A DNA stretch of 64,000 nt from Iodobacter sp025352645 (GCF_033446605.1 NZ_JAWQUO010000009.1:87811-151810); one strand, 5' to 3'. Shown: positions 1 through 9,090, counted from the stretch's first letter. A program made the numbers and translations. The notes: a model not told the origin generated them from the sequence alone.

Positions 1-379
1 ACGCGCTATAGCGCCATTTAGGCAACACGGTGTCTTGGGGCGTAGGCGCTAGCGCCGCCACAATGTCTTTTCGATCTGGGCGCGCCACCAAACCTGGGCC
101 CCACATATCCTGCAATAAGCCACGCTCTGCTAAGGTTTGCTCTGGGGTTTGGGCGGTGTAAACCACGGGGATGCCCAGCTTAGCCGCCAAATCTAAAATC
201 CGCCGAGTATTAGCGATCAACTCAGGAATAGGCGCGGCGGTGCCGTCATAAAAATCTAGAAAATAATCCTGCATATCGTGAATCAGCAGCACCGCGCGCT
301 TGGCATCGGGCTGCCAGCTCACACGGTTAGCAGGAAACTGGTTTGGCATTGGGTAGGCGCTGATTTTTGGAATAGCCAT
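1..379 (-). CDS. entB: Isochorismatase EntB (N-terminal part, runs off the window)
   Basis: This is the first 126 codons of an isochorismatase, which hydrolyses isochorismate to 2,3-dihydro-2,3-dihydroxybenzoate and pyruvate in catecholate siderophore synthesis. It opens MAIPKISAYPMP, very like E. coli EntB. It shows the cysteine-hydrolase segment LLIHDMQDYF with the catalytic Asp, the YTAQTPEQ and LQDMWGPGL motifs, and ends in KWRYSA, which carries the active-site Lys. Whether a C-terminal aryl carrier domain follows cannot be seen. It lies downstream of entE on the same strand, after a 353-bp gap holding two dispersed repeats, so it may be cotranscribed with entC-entE or have its own promoter. 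Confidence 0.93.
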   Translation of the reverse strand, partial: MAIPKISAYPMPNQFPANRVSWQPDAKRAVLLIHDMQDYFLDFYDGTAAPIPELIANTRRILDLAAKLGIPVVYTAQTPEQTLAERGLLQDMWGPGLVARPDRKDIVAALAPTPQDTVLPKWRYSA

Positions 380-411
380 TGGCTTATGTCTTCTTATTAA
401 TGGATGGTTTA

Positions 412-575
412 TTTTTTAGTGCCTTCGGCACTGCTGTTTTGCTGCGGGAGCCCCCGCGCGGGCCATCGAGGTGGCGGCGATTCAACTTGCTACGCTCAAA
501 CACGAATCGCCGACTTCCCCACCCCGCTTGTTCCTCGCTCGGCTTGTCTCAAGGGGCTACAGCCCTATGCCAAGA
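412..575. repeat. Dispersed repeat family R1, copy A (internally shortened)
   Basis: This fills much of the entE-entB gap. It starts with the hairpin TTAGTGCCTTCGGCAC (UUCG loop) and ends with the block CCCCGCTTGTTCCTCGCTC followed by a CAAGGGG...GCCCTATGC tail. Both blocks recur near 22586-22838, and the first also near 63677. The middle part differs from the other copies and lacks their long CCTTCCTTTCTTG inverted repeat. Short open frames here have no coding character. Confidence 0.75.
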
Positions 576-615
576 TCAGTGAGGAAAACTCAGATAGCTG
601 AATTTAAAATTTTCT

Positions 616-702
616 GAAAAACCACCGGAGAACAGCGAGATTTACCTTCATTTTCTCTCTGTGAAACTCAGTGTTCTCTGTGTTCTCTGTGGTTTAAGAT
701 TT
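616..702. repeat. Dispersed repeat family R2 (CTCTGTGTTCTCTGTGGTT), copy A
   Basis: An imperfect palindromic element containing CTCTCTGTGAAACTC and GTGTTCTCTGTGGTT. Related copies lie at 7985-8110, 15329-15376 and 17291-17340, in either orientation. It lies just past the end of entE. Confidence 0.7.
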
Positions 703-732
703 TGCGAGGGCTATCTCTTACGCTGCGATATA

Positions 733-2355
733 TTAGGAAGATACAAGTAGCCGCTGCTCTATCATTTGCCGCAGGATTTTCTTGCTGACTTTACCTACGC
801 CGGTTTTTGGAAAGGCTTCGATAAACTCAATCCGGTCAGGGATTTTGTAAGCGGCAAGGCCTAGTTGGCGCAGGTAGCCGTTGAGATCGACCGCGCGTAG
901 GCTAGGATCGCGCCGGATGATAAATGCGCAGCTTTTCTCACCTAAAAAAGCATCTGGCATGGCAACAATTGCCACGTCTTGCACGCCTTTGTGTGCAAGC
1001 AGCTGATGCTCTACTTCTTCCGCAGAGATTTTCTCGCCGCCACGGTTGATCTGATCTTTTGCCCGCCCTTCTACCACTAGATAGCCTTCTGCCGTTTGCC
1101 TAACTAAATCGCCGGTACGGTAAAAACCATCTTCGGTAAAGGCTCGGCTATTGTGTTCGGCAGCTTTGTAATAGCCGTGAATGGTGTAAGGGCCGCGCGT
1201 AAGCAGATGGCCTATTTCACCCACGGGCAGCGGCTGGTCTTCATCGTCCACCACCCGCACTTCGTCATCAGGCGAGATCGGCCTGCCTTGGGTTTGCAAA
1301 ATCAGTGCTTCAGCATCATCAAGGCGGGTGTAATTCACCAGCCCTTCGGCCATACCAAATACCTGCTGCAAAGTGCAGCCCAGCTCTCGCACCAGCCGTG
1401 CCGCCATCTCACTATTAAACCGAGCACCGCCCACCTGCACCAACTGCAGGCTGGATAAATCAGGCTGCAGACTAGCGGCGGCATCTAGCCATACTGGCAC
1501 CAGCGGTGGAACCAAGGCGGTAATGGTGACGCGCTCGCGGCTAATCAGCGGGAACACTTGATCTGGGCTGGCGCTGCTGCTCAGCACCACCGTGCCTCCC
1601 GCATAAAAAACCCCCAGTGAGCCAGGGGAGCTAAGGGCAAAATTATGCCCAGCAGGCAGCACGCAAAGATAAACGCTGGCGGGGCTTAGGCCGCAGATTT
1701 CTGCACTGCCACGCAGGCTGTAAATATAATCATCGTGGGTACGCGGGATCAGCTTAGGCGTGCCGGTACTGCCGCCAGAGAGCTGAAAAAACGCCACATC
1801 GCTAGCCTGCGGCGGCGCAGGCAAGATGGCTTGGGTGTTTAAGGTTTGCAAAGCCGTAAATGGCCCCGCATCACCCAGTACCAGCACATGCTGCAAGCTG
1901 GGTGAAATGGCTTTCACTTCGCTGGCAAGTTGGTGGTAATCAAAGCCGCCATGCTGATCGGCAATAATATAAGCTACCGCTTCGGCATGCTGGCAGAAGT
2001 AGCTGATTTCTAATTTTCGGTGTGCGGGCAGGGCAAACACCGGTAAAGCCCCTAGCCTAAACAAGGCAAAGATCACGGCAAAAAACTCGGCGCAGTTAGG
2101 CAGTTGCACCACAACGCGATCATTTTTAGTAATGCCCAGCGCGGTGAAAGCCTGAGCCAGTCTATCGGCTTCTTGTGCCAGCTGGCGGTAAGTCCAGCGT
2201 GTTGCGCCACTCACAATCGCCAGATGATCGCCATCCTGCTCTACCCTCAGTGCCAACAAATCACTGAAGGTCTGCCCCTGCCAATAACCCTTGCTGCGGT
2301 AATCTGCCGCCAGTGCCACTGGCCACGGGGTGCAATGCGCTAGCAATGAGCTCAT
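733..2355 (-). CDS. entE: 2,3-dihydroxybenzoate-AMP ligase EntE
   Basis: This enzyme activates 2,3-dihydroxybenzoate as an acyl-adenylate and loads it onto the aryl carrier protein in catecholate siderophore synthesis. It is 540 residues, the usual length of EntE/DhbE/VibE. Adenylation motifs are in order: the P-loop SGGSTGTPKLIPRTH near residue 192, HNFALSSPG near 236 (its Asn matches the DHB-binding Asn of DhbE), FGMAEG near 332, the YRTGDL/GRAKDQINRGGEKI block at about 410-450, and the C-terminal catalytic Lys in PKTGVGKVSKK. Its ATG overlaps the entC stop by one base (TAATG), indicating translational coupling. Confidence 0.95.
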   Translation of the reverse strand: MSSLLAHCTPWPVALAADYRSKGYWQGQTFSDLLALRVEQDGDHLAIVSGATRWTYRQLAQEADRLAQAFTALGITKNDRVVVQLPNCAEFFAVIFALFRLGALPVFALPAHRKLEISYFCQHAEAVAYIIADQHGGFDYHQLASEVKAISPSLQHVLVLGDAGPFTALQTLNTQAILPAPPQASDVAFFQLSGGSTGTPKLIPRTHDDYIYSLRGSAEICGLSPASVYLCVLPAGHNFALSSPGSLGVFYAGGTVVLSSSASPDQVFPLISRERVTITALVPPLVPVWLDAAASLQPDLSSLQLVQVGGARFNSEMAARLVRELGCTLQQVFGMAEGLVNYTRLDDAEALILQTQGRPISPDDEVRVVDDEDQPLPVGEIGHLLTRGPYTIHGYYKAAEHNSRAFTEDGFYRTGDLVRQTAEGYLVVEGRAKDQINRGGEKISAEEVEHQLLAHKGVQDVAIVAMPDAFLGEKSCAFIIRRDPSLRAVDLNGYLRQLGLAAYKIPDRIEFIEAFPKTGVGKVSKKILRQMIEQRLLVSS

Positions 2356-3545
2356 TACACCTCCCCCGCATGCACTAAGCCCATGCCGTTGAGCATGGTG
2401 CGAAATTTAGCCGAGGTTTCGGCCAGCTCACTGGCTGGCGAAGACGCCGCCACAATCCCTGCTCCGGCAAAAAGACGCAGCGTATTACCGGCAATCTCGG
2501 CACAGCGAATAGTGATAATCCACTCCCCATCGCCTTTGGCATCGCACCAGCCCACCATGCCGGTGTAAAAACCACGGTCAAATGGCTCGATTTGCGCGAT
2601 CAGATCACGCGCAGCCTGGTTGGGATATCCACACACGGCAGGCGTTGGGTGCAGGGCCGCAGCCAGCGTCAGCGATGTTGTTGCTTCATCAATCAGCTCG
2701 CCGCTGATCTCCGTGGATAAATGCCACATGGTTTCGGTATGCAGTAGCACAGGATGCGCCGGTACATTCAGCGTGCTGCAAAAAGGCCTTAGCCCAGCGG
2801 CAACCGCCTCTACCACCACTTTATGCTCATGCAAATCTTTGGCGGATTGCAGCAGGGCCTCACCACGCTGGCGGTCTTCTACCGGATCGCTACTGCGGGC
2901 TGCAGAGCCTGCCAGTGGATTAGAAAACACCAACTTGCCCTGCTTACGTAGCAGCAGCTCTGGGCTTGCACCAATTAAAATACGCGGCTCGGGGCTGGCG
3001 GAAAGATTGACCGCAAAGGTGTAACCATGCGCATTACGCTGCGCCAAGGTCAGTAATAATTTAGGGATATCAATGACTTGAGCGGCGGTTAAATCCAACG
3101 CACGTGCCAGCACCACTTTATCTAGATCTTTATTTTTTAAATGCTCAACCGCCTTCGCCACGCCATCGGCGTAGGTTTGCGGCTCTGGCAGCGATTTAAT
3201 CGTGCATGGCACGGCTTGTGGATTAAGCCGAGCAAGGCTTTGGGGCAAAGGGCCAGCGCGTAATACGCTACTTGGAATACTCAGGCAAGCAGGATTTTGC
3301 CCATCAAATGGGATCGCCCCAACCACTATAGGATCAGGATGACCCGTTGCCTTGGCTTGCTTTATTGCAGCAAGTACAGCGTGATTGAGCGCTTCTAGGC
3401 TTTGGGCCGGAGCAACACTTGAGTAATGCCCTTGGGCCAGCATCGTATGCCGTGCACTAGCAAAGAAAATAGGCGCATCGGTTTGGTAGCCCGAAAGTAA
3501 ATACTGAGCCTGTGTACGTAATTCACCGCGAAAAATATCATTCAT
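2355..3545 (-). CDS. entC: Isochorismate synthase EntC
   Basis: This converts chorismate to isochorismate, the first step toward 2,3-dihydroxybenzoate. It is 396 residues, matching EntC/DhbC. Chorismate-binding fold landmarks are visible: LDKVVLARAL with the catalytic Lys near residue 140, GASPELLL near 193, AKDLHEH, HTETMWHL with metal-ligand Glu, HPTPAVCG and FYTGMVGW near 328. A salicylate synthase is less likely because entB and entE follow. It is the first gene of the siderophore unit, and a Fur box lies about 70 bp upstream, so iron repression is expected. Confidence 0.95.
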   Translation of the reverse strand: MNDIFRGELRTQAQYLLSGYQTDAPIFFASARHTMLAQGHYSSVAPAQSLEALNHAVLAAIKQAKATGHPDPIVVGAIPFDGQNPACLSIPSSVLRAGPLPQSLARLNPQAVPCTIKSLPEPQTYADGVAKAVEHLKNKDLDKVVLARALDLTAAQVIDIPKLLLTLAQRNAHGYTFAVNLSASPEPRILIGASPELLLRKQGKLVFSNPLAGSAARSSDPVEDRQRGEALLQSAKDLHEHKVVVEAVAAGLRPFCSTLNVPAHPVLLHTETMWHLSTEISGELIDEATTSLTLAAALHPTPAVCGYPNQAARDLIAQIEPFDRGFYTGMVGWCDAKGDGEWIITIRCAEIAGNTLRLFAGAGIVAASSPASELAETSAKFRTMLNGMGLVHAGEV

Positions 3546-3614
3546 AACAGAGCATCTCTTTTAAAGAGTGAACAAACAGCCAACCTTCCAATTACACATC
3601 GCCAATCTCCTCAA

Positions 3615-3635
3615 AATAATAATGAGAATTATTAA
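3615..3635 (-). promoter_or_regulatory. Fur box upstream of entC
   Basis: The sequence AATAATAATGAGAATTATTAA closely matches the 19-bp Fur consensus (GATAATGATAATCATTATC) and is nearly palindromic. It lies 70-90 bp before the entC start, where repression by Fe-Fur would silence the siderophore genes. Confidence 0.85.
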
Positions 3636-3799
3636 CATTTAAGCTCAAAAATATTCCATAGCTGTGGGTAGGACTTAGTGTCCGTAAGACTATGTGGATA
3701 GAACCACTTCATCTCGCCAATTCTATTGCGTAGCGCATATGGCGTTTCACCAGCCATACGTAAGTACATGCACTTAAAGTTAATTACAAACTCAAACTT

Positions 3800-3836
3800 A
3801 CAAAACAAGCAGCCCTGCATATGCAAGGGCTGCTTA
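3800..3836 (-). terminator. Terminator of the TonB receptor gene
   Basis: AAGCAGCCCT pairs with AGGGCTGCTT around a palindromic TGCATATGC centre. On the minus strand the stem is followed by TTGTTTTG. It starts about 10 bases after the receptor stop codon. Confidence 0.8.
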
Positions 3837-3844
3837 TCAGTTGC

Positions 3845-5893
3845 TTAGAAGTTTGCTTCCAGCTTCATCCAGTAACGACGGCCTTCATCCACCATCCAGT
3901 TGCCATCTAAGCCTTGAAGACGGGCACGGGTATCAACGGGGACAATCTTGTCAGTCAAGTTCATCATTGCCAAGCTTACAGCGAAGGTTTTGTTGATTTC
4001 ATAACGGCCACCCACATCAAATGTGAGTGTGCTTGGGCGCTCGCGCGGGCCAACTGCGCCATTACGGAAAGCCGCCCAAGTTTCTTTGCCGGTGTAAGTA
4101 GCATGGGTATAAGCCGATAGCTTTTCTAATGGCTTCCAGTTCAACTGCGCATTAGCTAAGTGCTCAGGCGTTTTACCCAGTGGAGCGCCATCTAAAGAGC
4201 CACCACTAAATGAGCGCTCGGTCCCCCCTTCACGGCGTGATTGGGTATAGGTGTAATTGCCCGAAAGGCTAAGCTCGCGGCTTAAAGGCCAGCTAGCGGC
4301 TAGCTCTGCACCACGCATAACAACTTGGTCAAGATTGTCGTAAACATAGGTATTGAGTTTGGGATTGCTGGGGTCTTTTTTACCAGTATCAAAACTCACT
4401 ACTTTATTTTTGAAATTATTATTAAAGACCGTCATAGAGAATGACTCGCCCTTAGTGCCGTCATAACGCACGCCAATTTCTTCGGTTACGCTTTCTTCAG
4501 GCTTCAAATTTGGATTGCCACACAAGGAGCCTCGGATCGAAGTGCCGCCGCCCGACGTCATGCAGTAGCCAGCTGTAGTCTGGCGTAATGCAGGCGCTCT
4601 AAAGGCGCTCGCAACTCCGCCACGAACCGTCCATGCATCATTGATTTGATACACGGCATATAAACGCGGGCTCCAATGCGAGCCATAACGATCCGCATCA
4701 TCCATGCGAATACCGCCAGTTAAAGACAATTTGCTAGTTAATGCATATTCATCTTCTAAAAACAGCGCCCATGTTCTTGCGCTTGCTTCATCAGGGCTCA
4801 CACCATGGCCAGCAACAGGCGATTCACCCGCAATAGAAGACAAGCGGCCATGATTAATCTGCGCGCCCGTTTTAAGCACGTGCTGATCAAACGGTAGCGT
4901 AATCAAAGCATCCAGCACCGTATTTACAATTTTTGGCTCGCTGGCTTTTTTCTTACCGTCTTCCCATGCTTCCAGCTTGCCAACTTCTTGATACAAGGCC
5001 AGCTTGCTTATGCCAAAGCCCCAGCGGCCGTTATGCGTAATGCCCCAGCTATCTCTGCTATGCGTGGTTTCCACCACTTCATCCGCATTGGTTTTGCCTG
5101 CAGTGCTTTTATTGGTTAAATCATTACGGCCGACTTCCAGCACCACATCTTGCTGCTCATTTGGCACAATCGTCAGCTTTGCACCCAGATTGCGATTACG
5201 CTCGCCATATGCACCTTGAGTGAGGTTGCTTGGATAAAAAATTTCATCTTCAGCACGGTCACTGTAATTACCAAACACTTGCAAGCCAACCACGCCTTCT
5301 TTCAAAGGGCCGCTTAACCAGAAATCACCTTGAGCGGTATTACCGTAAGCCGAATCACCCTGTAAAGTGCCACCCACGCTTACCGAACCCTGCCACTGCT
5401 TCCCCACTTTACGCGTAATGATATTGATCACGCCGCCCATTGCATCTGAGCCATATAAAGAAGACATCGGGCCGCGAATCACTTCAACACGCTCAATAGC
5501 TGCCAGCGGAGGAATCAACGATGACTGCACACCACCGGTGCCGCGGTTCATCGTTTCACGCGTGCCTTGCCGCTTGCCATCCACCAGAATCAGCGTGTAT
5601 TCGCCCGTCATGCCTCGAATAGAAATATCCTTATCATTTGGATCTGAGCCGGTAATGCTCACCCCTTCCACTTGGCGCACGGCGTCTTCAAGATTCATAT
5701 AAGGCTTAGCTGCAAGCTGCTCACGAGTAATCACCGAAATACTGGCTGGCGCTTCTTTAATTTGCTGCTCAAAACCAGAAGCAGTAACAACTATAGAATC
5801 TAGCGTAACTTCATTTTGCGCAAAAACAGGCAAGCTAGTTATTGTAAGCAAGCTTAAAAATAAGGGGAGTGGGCGGGGTGTAAAGCGAATCAA
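3845..5893 (-). CDS. TonB-dependent catecholate siderophore receptor (CirA/IrgA-like)
   Basis: An outer-membrane receptor of 682 residues that would import ferric catecholates using TonB energy. A signal peptide (about 1-25, ending PVFAQ) precedes a TonB-box-like stretch (DSIVVTA). The plug has APASISVIT, LVDGKRQ, RGPMSSLYGSDAMGG and INIITRKVG, all very close to E. coli CirA and Vibrio IrgA. The barrel ends with a C-terminal Phe (KLEANF), as expected for Bam-assembled proteins. It lies upstream of entC on the same strand and has its own Fur box and terminator. The exact ligand is inferred from the neighbouring DHB genes, so I give no gene symbol. Confidence 0.92.
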   Translation of the reverse strand: MIRFTPRPLPLFLSLLTITSLPVFAQNEVTLDSIVVTASGFEQQIKEAPASISVITREQLAAKPYMNLEDAVRQVEGVSITGSDPNDKDISIRGMTGEYTLILVDGKRQGTRETMNRGTGGVQSSLIPPLAAIERVEVIRGPMSSLYGSDAMGGVINIITRKVGKQWQGSVSVGGTLQGDSAYGNTAQGDFWLSGPLKEGVVGLQVFGNYSDRAEDEIFYPSNLTQGAYGERNRNLGAKLTIVPNEQQDVVLEVGRNDLTNKSTAGKTNADEVVETTHSRDSWGITHNGRWGFGISKLALYQEVGKLEAWEDGKKKASEPKIVNTVLDALITLPFDQHVLKTGAQINHGRLSSIAGESPVAGHGVSPDEASARTWALFLEDEYALTSKLSLTGGIRMDDADRYGSHWSPRLYAVYQINDAWTVRGGVASAFRAPALRQTTAGYCMTSGGGTSIRGSLCGNPNLKPEESVTEEIGVRYDGTKGESFSMTVFNNNFKNKVVSFDTGKKDPSNPKLNTYVYDNLDQVVMRGAELAASWPLSRELSLSGNYTYTQSRREGGTERSFSGGSLDGAPLGKTPEHLANAQLNWKPLEKLSAYTHATYTGKETWAAFRNGAVGPRERPSTLTFDVGGRYEINKTFAVSLAMMNLTDKIVPVDTRARLQGLDGNWMVDEGRRYWMKLEANF

Positions 5894-5943
5894 AACAGCC
5901 TCCAGTTTCTGGGCGAGTGGGTCTGGGAAAAGTCTACCGGATA

Positions 5944-5962
5944 AAATGATAATGAGAATAAG
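5944..5962 (-). promoter_or_regulatory. Fur box upstream of the siderophore receptor
   Basis: AAATGATAATGAGAATAAG matches the Fur consensus well, especially the GATAATGAGAAT core. It lies 51-69 bp before the receptor start. The rest of the 5894-6265 gap shows no gene; it ends in a hairpin beyond the ABC ATPase gene. Confidence 0.85.
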
Positions 5963-6224
5963 TGCTATTCACATGACGGATGTGAGTATGTCACAAGCAG
6001 AATCGGTAAGCAATATGGATGACATCGCTAGAAATTGACTGTCTTATGTAGAAAGAATAAAGGAGAGGCGCAGAAAATAACGCTAAGCTGCGTCAAAAAT
6101 ACAGAGCGAATTTTGGAGAGAATAGTGCGTAAACAGTGCGATTTGCTGCTCACGCAAGCAGGTTTAGCTAAACAGCATTATCGCTAGATAGAACCGCTTA
6201 GGCTCATAGGTAAGCCCAGCAGCG

Positions 6225-6255
6225 GCGGAGTTCACCATTTATGGATGAACTCCGC
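6225..6255 (-). terminator. Hairpin after the ABC transporter operon
   Basis: GCGGAGTTCA pairs perfectly with TGAACTCCGC. It lies 11 bases past the ATPase stop codon. No strong U-run follows on the minus strand, so it may be a weak terminator or an mRNA 3' end stabiliser. Confidence 0.5.
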
Positions 6256-6265
6256 ATTTCAAAAA

Positions 6266-7060
6266 TTAACCCAATAACAAAGCATCGTCATCAATTTTTT
6301 CGCCGCGTGTTTTTTCAAACATCGCCAGCAAATCGCCCACCTCCATGGTGTGGCGCTTATCCCCCGCCACATCCAGTACTACTTGGCCCTGATGCAACAT
6401 CACGGTACGGTGGCCGTGATCCAGTGCTTGGCGCATAGAGTGCGTCACCATGAGGGCGGTTAAGTTGTTTTCTTTAACGATACGATCCGTCAGCTGCAAT
6501 ACAAAAGCCGCTGTTTTAGGATCGAGTGCGGCGGTGTGCTCGTCCAGCAACAACAAACGTGATGGCTGCAAAGACGCCATTAAGAGGCTCACTGCCTGCC
6601 TTTGTCCACCAGAGAGCAAATCCATACGGTCGCCAAGGCGGTTTTCTAAGCCCAGCTCTAAGGTAGCAAGTTTGTCGCGAAAAATCGCCCGCTGCTCGTT
6701 TTTTACCGCACGGCCAAAACCACGCTTTTTGCCACGTTGCCAAGCTAGCGCCATGTTTTCTTCAATGCTCAGCCCTTCGCAAGTGCCTGCCATTGGGTCT
6801 TGAAACACCCGCGCCACCATGCCCGCCCGCTGCCAAGCAGAAAGCCGTGTCACATCCTGCCCATCGATATGAATGCTGCCGCTATCCATTTGTAAATCGC
6901 CAGAAATGGCATTCAGAAAAGTCGATTTACCCGCACCATTGCTGCCAATCACGGTAATAAATTGCCCTGATTCAATAGTAAGCGATAATCCCCGCAATAC
7001 TAGATTCTCAATAGGCGTACCGGGGTTAAAGGTTTTATATAAATCACGGACTTCCATCAT
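6266..7060 (-). CDS. ABC transporter ATP-binding protein (TrpXYZ-like importer)
   Basis: The ATPase subunit of an importer made with the permease and binding protein upstream. It has 264 residues with Walker A GSNGAGKST (39-47), the Q-loop around FQDP (87-90), signature LSGGQRQ (149-155), Walker B LLLLDE (169-174) and the switch His in MVTHS. The stop codon of the permease overlaps its start (ATGA), so the two are translationally coupled. The set resembles importers whose binding protein belongs to the ABC_sub_bind family (TrpX type), some linked to tryptophan. The substrate here cannot be read from sequence. Confidence 0.88.
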   Translation of the reverse strand: MMEVRDLYKTFNPGTPIENLVLRGLSLTIESGQFITVIGSNGAGKSTFLNAISGDLQMDSGSIHIDGQDVTRLSAWQRAGMVARVFQDPMAGTCEGLSIEENMALAWQRGKKRGFGRAVKNEQRAIFRDKLATLELGLENRLGDRMDLLSGGQRQAVSLLMASLQPSRLLLLDEHTAALDPKTAAFVLQLTDRIVKENNLTALMVTHSMRQALDHGHRTVMLHQGQVVLDVAGDKRHTMEVGDLLAMFEKTRGEKIDDDALLLG

Positions 7061-7956
7061 GATTTTTTCCCCTTTTTACGGAATAGTTTAGCTTTTAATT
7101 TTGGCAACACCAAGGCAAAGCCAACTAATACGGCGGTAATCAGATTTAAATCTTGGGCCTTTAAGCCAATAAAATCGGCATTTAACGCCAAGGCAATCAA
7201 TAAACGATACAGCAAAGCGCCTAATACGGTAGCTAGCGTAATTACCCAAAGCTTGCGCGATGGCAAAAGCGTTTCGCCAATAATCACCGCCGCCAAGCCC
7301 ACCACAATGGTGCCCACGCCCATAGACACATCCGCGCCGCCTTGGGTTTGCACATAGAGCGCACCGGCAAAGGCAATCAGCGCGTTAGAGAGCGCCATTC
7401 CTACCAAGATCATTCTATCGGTAGCAATCCCTTGCGCCCTTGCCATACGTGGATTTGCCCCTGTAGCCCGCATGGCTAGGCCCGCTTGCGAGGCAAAAAA
7501 GAAATCCATGCCTAGCTTGGCCAGCACAATAATCACTGCCAATACCGCTGGCTGCACCAGCCAACCCCGCTCAAATTGCTCACCAATAAACGGTGCAAAC
7601 ACCGTAGGCGATCCAATCAAAGGCAAATTAGGCGCGCCCATAATGCGTAAATTAATAGAGTAAAGCCCAATCATCACCAAGATACTGGCTAAGAGCTGCA
7701 AGATATTCAGCCGCACATTCAGCCAAGCCGTTAACCAGCCCGAAGCCGCCCCTGCCAGCACCGCCATTGCACAGGCAAACCAAGGATCATGCCCGCCAGT
7801 AATTAAAGTGGCCGCAACTGCGCCACCCAAAGGGAAGCTACCATCGGCAGTTAAATCTGGGAAATTCAGCAGGCGAAAAGAAATCAGCACCCCAAGCGCC
7901 ACCAGCGCAAAGATCAAGCCAATTTCCAATGCACCCATCAGGGCAATGGGAGTCAT
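7057..7956 (-). CDS. ABC transporter permease (BPD_transp_2 type)
   Basis: An integral inner-membrane protein of about 299 residues with many hydrophobic segments and the LNFPDLTADGSFPLGG region typical of permeases paired with ABC_sub_bind proteins. I chose the ATG giving MTPIALMGALEIG, which has a GGA about nine bases upstream; an in-frame TTG seven codons earlier (7977) is less convincing. It forms one operon with the ATPase (4-base overlap). The binding-protein gene lies upstream across a gap of about 165 bp filled by an R2 repeat. The C-terminus is strongly basic (KLKAKLFRKKGKKS). Confidence 0.88.
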   Translation of the reverse strand: MTPIALMGALEIGLIFALVALGVLISFRLLNFPDLTADGSFPLGGAVAATLITGGHDPWFACAMAVLAGAASGWLTAWLNVRLNILQLLASILVMIGLYSINLRIMGAPNLPLIGSPTVFAPFIGEQFERGWLVQPAVLAVIIVLAKLGMDFFFASQAGLAMRATGANPRMARAQGIATDRMILVGMALSNALIAFAGALYVQTQGGADVSMGVGTIVVGLAAVIIGETLLPSRKLWVITLATVLGALLYRLLIALALNADFIGLKAQDLNLITAVLVGFALVLPKLKAKLFRKKGKKS

Positions 7957-7984
7957 AAGTATTCCAGGGAGCAACAATCAAATC

Positions 7985-8110
7985 TGAAAACCCAAACCTT
8001 AAAACACGGAGGAAAGGAGAACACGGAGGAGCACGGAGACAAACCCAACAAGATTTTCTCTGTGAAACTCTGTGTACTTCGTGTTCTCTGTGGTTCAAGA
8101 TTTGGGTTTT
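7985..8110. repeat. Dispersed repeat family R2, copy B (inside an operon)
   Basis: The longest R2 copy. A purine-rich arm (CACGGAGGAAAGGAGAACAC) faces a complementary-style arm (CTCTGTGAAACTCTGTG ... GTGTTCTCTGTGGTTC), giving an imperfect inverted repeat. It fills the space between the binding-protein and permease genes of one transporter operon, so its RNA hairpin would lie inside the message. Confidence 0.75.
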
Positions 8111-8121
8111 GACGCATTTTT

Positions 8122-9090
8122 TTACTTCACCACTTCTTTAGCTTCTTTTAGCAGTGCTGCAGATAGCGTTACGCCTTGTTTCTTTGCGGCGGTGGTGTTC
8201 ACCATCAATTCTTTCTTAGAGCCTACTTCGGGTGCAATATCGCCTGCTTTTTCGCCTTTCAAGATACGCACGACCATCTTGCCGGTTTGACGGCCTAGCT
8301 CGTAGTAGCTCATCCCCATCGCAGCAATTGCACCGCGTTTTACTAAGCTGGCATCGCCAGAAATCAAAGGAATTTGCGCTTGCTGTGCCACGCCTACTAA
8401 GGATTCGTAGCTAGAAACCACATTGTTATCCGTATTGGTGTAAATCACGTCCACTTTGCCAACCAAGCTTTTCGCCGCAGTAGAAATATCTACCGTGCGG
8501 GCCGCAGGCGCTTCTACCAGCGTCATGCCGCGCTTAGCCAATTCGGCCTTTAACTCTTTAGCCACGATGGTTGAATTAACTTCACCTGGGCTATACACCA
8601 TGCCAACACGCTTGGCGTTTGGTTTTACTTTTAAGATTAAATCGATTTGTGGCGACAGCTCTAACATATCCGACACGCCGGTTACATTATCGTTACCTGT
8701 CTTCCAGCTTTTAACCAGCTTGGCGGCCACCGGATCAGTCACTGCAGTAAACACTACTGGAATACTGCGAGTAGCCGCTACGACAGCCTGTGCACTAGGT
8801 GTGGCGATCGCAACAATCACATCAGGCTGATCGCCAACAAATTTGCGGGCAATTTGTGCTGCGGTGGCGGTATTGCCCTGAGCACTTTGAAATTGATACT
8901 TAATTTGCTTGCCCGGCTCAAAGCCCGCTGCTTTTAATTCGTCCTCTACTCCTTTGCGTGCGGCATCAAGCGCAGGGTGATCAACAATCGCCGTTACCGC
9001 CACCGATTTCATTTCTGCGGCACCCGAAGTTGGAGCCAAGCTAAGGGCCAAAAGAGTAGCCAAAAGAGTAGGTTTAAATAATTTAAGCAT
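8122..9090 (-). CDS. ABC transporter substrate-binding protein (ABC_sub_bind/TrpX family)
   Basis: A periplasmic binding protein of 322 residues. The signal peptide is about residues 1-25 (LLALSLAPTSGAAE). The mature part has family hallmarks: VAVTAIVDHPALDA at the start, QSAQGN, DVIVAIATPSAQ, IPVVFTAVTDPV, VGMVYSPGEVNS, YTNTDNNV and MSYYELGRQTG. It heads the importer operon and has an AAGGAT ribosome site seven bases before the ATG. The ligand may be tryptophan or another aromatic or small organic molecule; sequence alone does not decide. Confidence 0.9.
   Translation of the reverse strand: MLKLFKPTLLATLLALSLAPTSGAAEMKSVAVTAIVDHPALDAARKGVEDELKAAGFEPGKQIKYQFQSAQGNTATAAQIARKFVGDQPDVIVAIATPSAQAVVAATRSIPVVFTAVTDPVAAKLVKSWKTGNDNVTGVSDMLELSPQIDLILKVKPNAKRVGMVYSPGEVNSTIVAKELKAELAKRGMTLVEAPAARTVDISTAAKSLVGKVDVIYTNTDNNVVSSYESLVGVAQQAQIPLISGDASLVKRGAIAAMGMSYYELGRQTGKMVVRILKGEKAGDIAPEVGSKKELMVNTTAAKKQGVTLSAALLKEAKEVVK

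Noticed and set aside
379..601. Two overlapping short plus-strand frames in the entE-entB gap
   Set aside because: They are readings of the R1 repeat in different frames, with no ribosome sites.
3632..3826. 64-residue open frame between entC and the receptor gene
   Set aside because: It starts inside the receptor terminator, lacks a ribosome site and matches nothing I recognise; its end overlaps the Fur box.
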